A stretch of DNA of 64,000 nucleotides from Utricularia gibba (lineage: Eukaryota > Streptophyta > Magnoliopsida > Lamiales > Lentibulariaceae), in the NCBI GenBank assembly GCA_002189035.1, contig CM007991.1:124001-188000 (forward strand), in the 5' to 3' direction. The notes under the pieces are model-generated. The model was not told the origin of the DNA and ran no database searches. It saw only the letters and a list, made by a program, of their open reading frames with translations. Each line of letters opens with the position of its first letter. Within the stretch, counting starts at the first letter, position 1. The position numbers were made by a program, and so were the translations under genes. Shown here piece after piece: positions 60,706 to 64,000 of the stretch.

Positions 60706-62563
60706 CAAGGAAGTGCAGTCAGTCAGTGCATCTCCTGCCTTCCTGCTATTGCCTTCATTTCTTGCTTGGACTTGGAAGCTCCTCTTTGCAATGCTGCATT
60801 GTGTTCAATGCTACCTCTTCAGATTCTCATCCTGTTGTGGATTTATTTAAATAAATCCGAAATTGAAAGCGTTTCATGGATTTATTTAGCATATCATCAT
60901 TCTTATATTTAATCAAATATTTTTACCTATTAATTGAATACAATAATTAATTCTTTTAAATTAATTTTATCTAAATTTAAATAAATCAAACCCTTTGTAT
61001 TCTCGTTCCATAAATCAAATATTTCCTAAGTGTTGTTCCGTAGTTGGTATAGATTTTTTGGAATTACTAACTAAAATAGAGTTTAAGTAAAATAAAATAT
61101 TATTCTTAGTTTTTAAGATGTGTTTAGTATAAGATTTTAATATATCTATAAAGCTCTAATCATTAACGATAATTCTTTATTATATAAAACTAATATTCGA
61201 TTTAAATGAAAGGATATTTTATAAAAGGTTAATTATCAAATAGGATTTACTATCAAATACCCCATTAGTGTATTGACTCCATAGAGTATGAAAAATAAAA
61301 GCTTGCCTACTGTATTAATAACACAAAGTATTTAATCATAGTCCGTACGATCATAAAAAACAAAAGAAAAAGAAAGTAAGATATCAACACAACAGAATTT
61401 TATAAGTAAAAAGAAATGGCATTGTAATATATTAGCTATGAATTATACAAAAAATAGAAATAAATTAAGGCTTCTAATTAAAATCACATTCCAAATTTCA
61501 GAACTAAACCAATGTTAATGATTCCCCAAAAAGAAAGAAAAGAAAAAGAATGGCTGGAACTTTGGGCAAGGGATCAGAGAAGCTGCTGCGTATGTTTTGG
61601 TTGTGATTCCGTCGCATTTGGAGCCATCGCCTTTTGGGCTCAATCTGGGGCAGCCTTCGGTTCGCCTCTGCACTTTCTTTCGAAAAGCCAAAGCACCCAA
61701 CTCACTCATCAGTCAAAAACTCACCTTTCTGCATTCCACTCTTTCCTCCTCCGCTTGCCTTCCCGCATACTCCTCCTCCTCCCTTCGGATACCAAGCTGC
61801 AGCTCATTCCTCTCGCACCCAGTTCAAGAACAAGGGTAAAAAAAACACATGATCGAAGACGCCGTAGTTTACAACACTCGCCAACACAGGCATCTGGTTC
61901 GGGAAGAGCTTTTCATTTTTTATTGAGATACATTCGTCGTTATTCTTGAATATTTTACTGTTTTTTTATTAATTAGTATAAAGTATGATTAAGGGAATAA
62001 AGTGGGCATCGAGGATAAGCTTAGTATATTATTTATGGAAACCGCCGTGCCCCTTTTTTAATTAAAAAAGGAAATTAAAAGTGGGCCCCATTTATTATTG
62101 CAGTCGGCCCAACTAATCAGCACTTGCGCGGGCCTGTCCTTCTTTTGTGCGTAACTTTCACTAACCCCCTTGGGCTGTTTTTTTTTTTTTTTTTTTTTTT
62201 TTGTGGTGGTGGAAATAAAATAAGAATAAATGGTAATTATTTTTTTTGTGTGACGGACCAATGGGATAATTTGAATGGCGTGGATCATGATTAATCATTT
62301 AAAATTGAGGGAGGACCGAAGGGTAAATTCGTCCAATGCAGATGACCCAATAAGTACCTTATTTGCAAAGCACGTCTTTGATCTCGGTTGCCTCTTTTAT
62401 GCAGATTACGCAAGGAAAGCATTGAGATCACCGGCGGACGCCATAAATCCTGCAAACTGCCTGCCCTCTGTCTGGAGACGCCGGCCGGCCTGATCCATTC
62501 TACTCACCTCAAAAAACCCTTCCATCTCTCACCCTCTCTCTCCCCTCTTCAAATTCCACCGCC
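60706..62563. other. AT-rich intergenic region and ATL4-like promoter
   Basis: Bases 60850-61500 are strongly AT-rich without exons. A run of 25 Ts spans 62178-62202. Several short open frames near 61510-61950 have no recognisable family and look like chance. The last 100 bases are a CT-rich leader for the RING-H2 gene. Confidence 0.6.
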
Positions 62564-63625
62564 ATGCCCACTCCGTTTGCTCCGCCGTCGCCGGGCTCCT
62601 CTAGCAGACCGGGCGTTCCTCAGATTCCAGAGGTTCCTCCGCAGTACGCTCTTTCCAACACCACCTTCTCCTCCGTACCGGGAATCTCGTCCGCGACCTC
62701 CATCATCGTTATTGTTATCATCGTAGCCTCCGCCGTGGTCGTCTCGGCGTTCATCTACATCCTCCTTCGCTTCCTCTCCACGCGATTTCGTCGTTCGTTC
62801 CGTGCATTTGCTGCAGCGGACGACGTCGTACTTAGGCAAGATTCGTTCGGCCTGAGCTCTGGTCGACCGCTGCAATGCCAGGCGGCGACTGTCGCGTTGC
62901 TCGATTCGCTCCCGATCTTTACGTTTGGTTCGGTTACCAATCTCACAGGAGGCGACTGCGCGGTGTGTTTGTCGAAGTTTGAGAGACACGACAGACTCCG
63001 ATTGTTGCCCCTGTGCTGTCATGCGTTTCACGCGGAGTGTATAGATGCGTGGATAGTGTCGAATCAGAGTTGTCCGCTGTGTCGCTCTGCGGTGGTGGCG
63101 TCGGATTCAGATTTGGTTGGGAAAATTCTGCCCGGAGAAAATCGCGGTGCTGTAAACGGGAATAGCGGCAGTTTTCGTATCGAAATCGGGAATATTAGCC
63201 GTAGACGCGATGGTTCTGTTGAGGCGGCGGAGGGAGATCGGCGTACGTATTCAATCGGTTCTTTCGATTACATTGTTGACGAGAATGGCTACGAGGTTTG
63301 CGTTGCGTCGATAACTGATCGCTTTGGGGCCTCCGATTACACTTTTTTTGATAAGGAATCTTCGTTCGGGGTTCCTATTCCGGAACCGCCCGGGGAAGCT
63401 CTCGCCGCGGACGTTTCCGGCACCAGAAACTGGCTCCTAGAATACGTCGATAGACTGGCTTCGATCTCCATCTCTTCCCGTGCAATATCGTTTCGAGGCT
63501 CCGGTCGATTCTTCTCCGGCAGTAGCCGCCGCACTGAACGTTCCGCTCCCGCCTATGATCTGGAGGCCACGCACCGTGTCGGAGAGGAAATCAGCGAAGT
63601 ATTTCGGTGGCTTTCCGGAATCTAA
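62564..63625 (+). CDS. ATL-type RING-H2 E3 ubiquitin ligase, ATL4-like
   Basis: Intronless, 353 residues. A Ser/Pro-rich start is followed by a strong membrane span (about 46-68, SIIVIVIIVASAVVVSAFIY), a basic stretch, a GLD-like region (LLDSLPIFTF) and a complete RING-H2 finger: CAVCLSKFERHDRLRLLPLC, CHAFHAECIDAWIVSNQSCP, LCRSAV. The long C-terminal region (SIGSFDYIVDENGYEVCV; NWLLEYVDRLASI; EEISEVFRWLSGI) resembles the ATL4/ATL3 subgroup. Like other ATLs it is probably a membrane E3; substrates are unknown. GC-rich coding DNA contrasts with the AT-rich flanks. Confidence 0.92.
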   Translation: MPTPFAPPSPGSSSRPGVPQIPEVPPQYALSNTTFSSVPGISSATSIIVIVIIVASAVVVSAFIYILLRFLSTRFRRSFRAFAAADDVVLRQDSFGLSSGRPLQCQAATVALLDSLPIFTFGSVTNLTGGDCAVCLSKFERHDRLRLLPLCCHAFHAECIDAWIVSNQSCPLCRSAVVASDSDLVGKILPGENRGAVNGNSGSFRIEIGNISRRRDGSVEAAEGDRRTYSIGSFDYIVDENGYEVCVASITDRFGASDYTFFDKESSFGVPIPEPPGEALAADVSGTRNWLLEYVDRLASISISSRAISFRGSGRFFSGSSRRTERSAPAYDLEATHRVGEEISEVFRWLSGI

Positions 63626-64000
63626 GAATGTAAATTCCTCAATCCTCGGGGGCAAATAGGTAACGCCATTTTTATATATATTTTGCATATAAATGCCTTT
63701 TGTGCTTGCATATTATACATATTTCCTTGGGTACTGAAACCATATAATTCCTTAAATACCAATAAAATAAAATATTTGCCAAATGCGCACTTTAAATATC
63801 GGTGTGGCCAAATTGGAGTAAGCAGCATACTTGCAACCACCACGCTTGCTTCTTTGTCGTTTTCACCCCTCCAACACACACTCCGACCTAGTCTCGTTCT
63901 TCCTATCCGACTTTATGATAATATCCGACACTCAAATAATCAAATTGAGTTAATATTATTATGAGTTCCTTGAATGCCATATATGTTAATTAATTATATT
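63626..64000. other. Downstream region of the ATL4-like gene
   Basis: Probable 3' UTR followed by AT-rich DNA. No exon or repeat is seen before the window ends. Confidence 0.6.

Noticed and set aside
61512-61949. 145-codon open frame between the WRKY and ATL4-like genes
   Set aside because: Low-complexity Ser/Leu content, no domain, and surrounded by AT-rich non-coding DNA.
62549-63031. 160-codon open frame antisense to the ATL4-like gene
   Set aside because: Arg/Gly-rich frame created by GC-rich coding DNA on the other strand; no family similarity.

Overview
This is nuclear DNA from a flowering plant, almost certainly a eudicot. It carries about 24 protein genes with short GT–AG introns (often 70–120 bp) and plant-only families: a full-size ABCG/PDR transporter, WRKY, RKD, HD-Zip II, REM-type B3, NPH3, EMSY-like and neprosin. 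No tRNA, rRNA, CRISPR array or intact transposon was recognised. Density is about one gene per 2.7 kb, so the genome is probably compact; the species is not assigned.

Layout. 1–6 kb: ABCG transporter (+, 5' end outside the window). 7–7.6 kb: A20/AN1 stress-associated protein (+). 8–11.2 kb: SWIB–Plus3–GYF chromatin protein (−) with a U12-type AT–AC intron. 12.5–13.6 kb: DRT100-like LRR protein (−). 13.6–17 kb: gene-free, with microsatellites. 17–19 kb: FBH-type bHLH (+). 20–22.7 kb: EMSY-like ENT/Tudor protein (+). 23.6–24.6 kb: HD-Zip II (−). 25.6–26.3 kb: B3 protein (+). 27.4–28.5 kb: decayed RING E3 ligase (−). 29–31.6 kb: PP2A catalytic subunit (+). 32–33.8 kb: neprosin-domain protein (−). 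34.2–34.7 kb: small organellar SWIB protein (+). 35–36.3 kb: alpha/beta hydrolase (−). 38.9–40.3 kb: DUF1005 protein (+). 40.4–49.2 kb: four minus-strand genes (RKD, NPH3/BTB, RGG mRNA-binding protein, P5C reductase). 50.6–51.4 kb: ATL RING-H2 (+). 51.9–53.2 kb: E2 ubiquitin-conjugating enzyme (+). 55.3–57.5 kb: ELMO protein (+). 59.3–60.7 kb: WRKY12-like (+). 62.6–63.6 kb: ATL4-like RING-H2 (+).

Exon models were built by hand from protein-family conservation, GT–AG sites and reading phase; phases close for almost every gene, so most boundaries should be right to within a base or two. The genes are ordinary neighbours rather than an operon or cluster. Several act in shared processes without being co-regulated here: ubiquitination (E2, two ATL ligases, a dead RING gene, the BTB/NPH3 adaptor) and chromatin (SWIB–Plus3–GYF, EMSY-like).

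The most useful observations are: (i) a textbook U12 AT–AC intron; (ii) a repeated pattern of single-base losses inside C/G runs that break otherwise conserved genes (bHLH, hydrolase, E2 enzyme, RING gene twice), which looks like a systematic consensus error of the assembly; (iii) a RING E3 gene that has lost two zinc ligands and carries a recent tandem duplication; and (iv) two introns with GC donors. No new defence-like or otherwise undescribed system was found.
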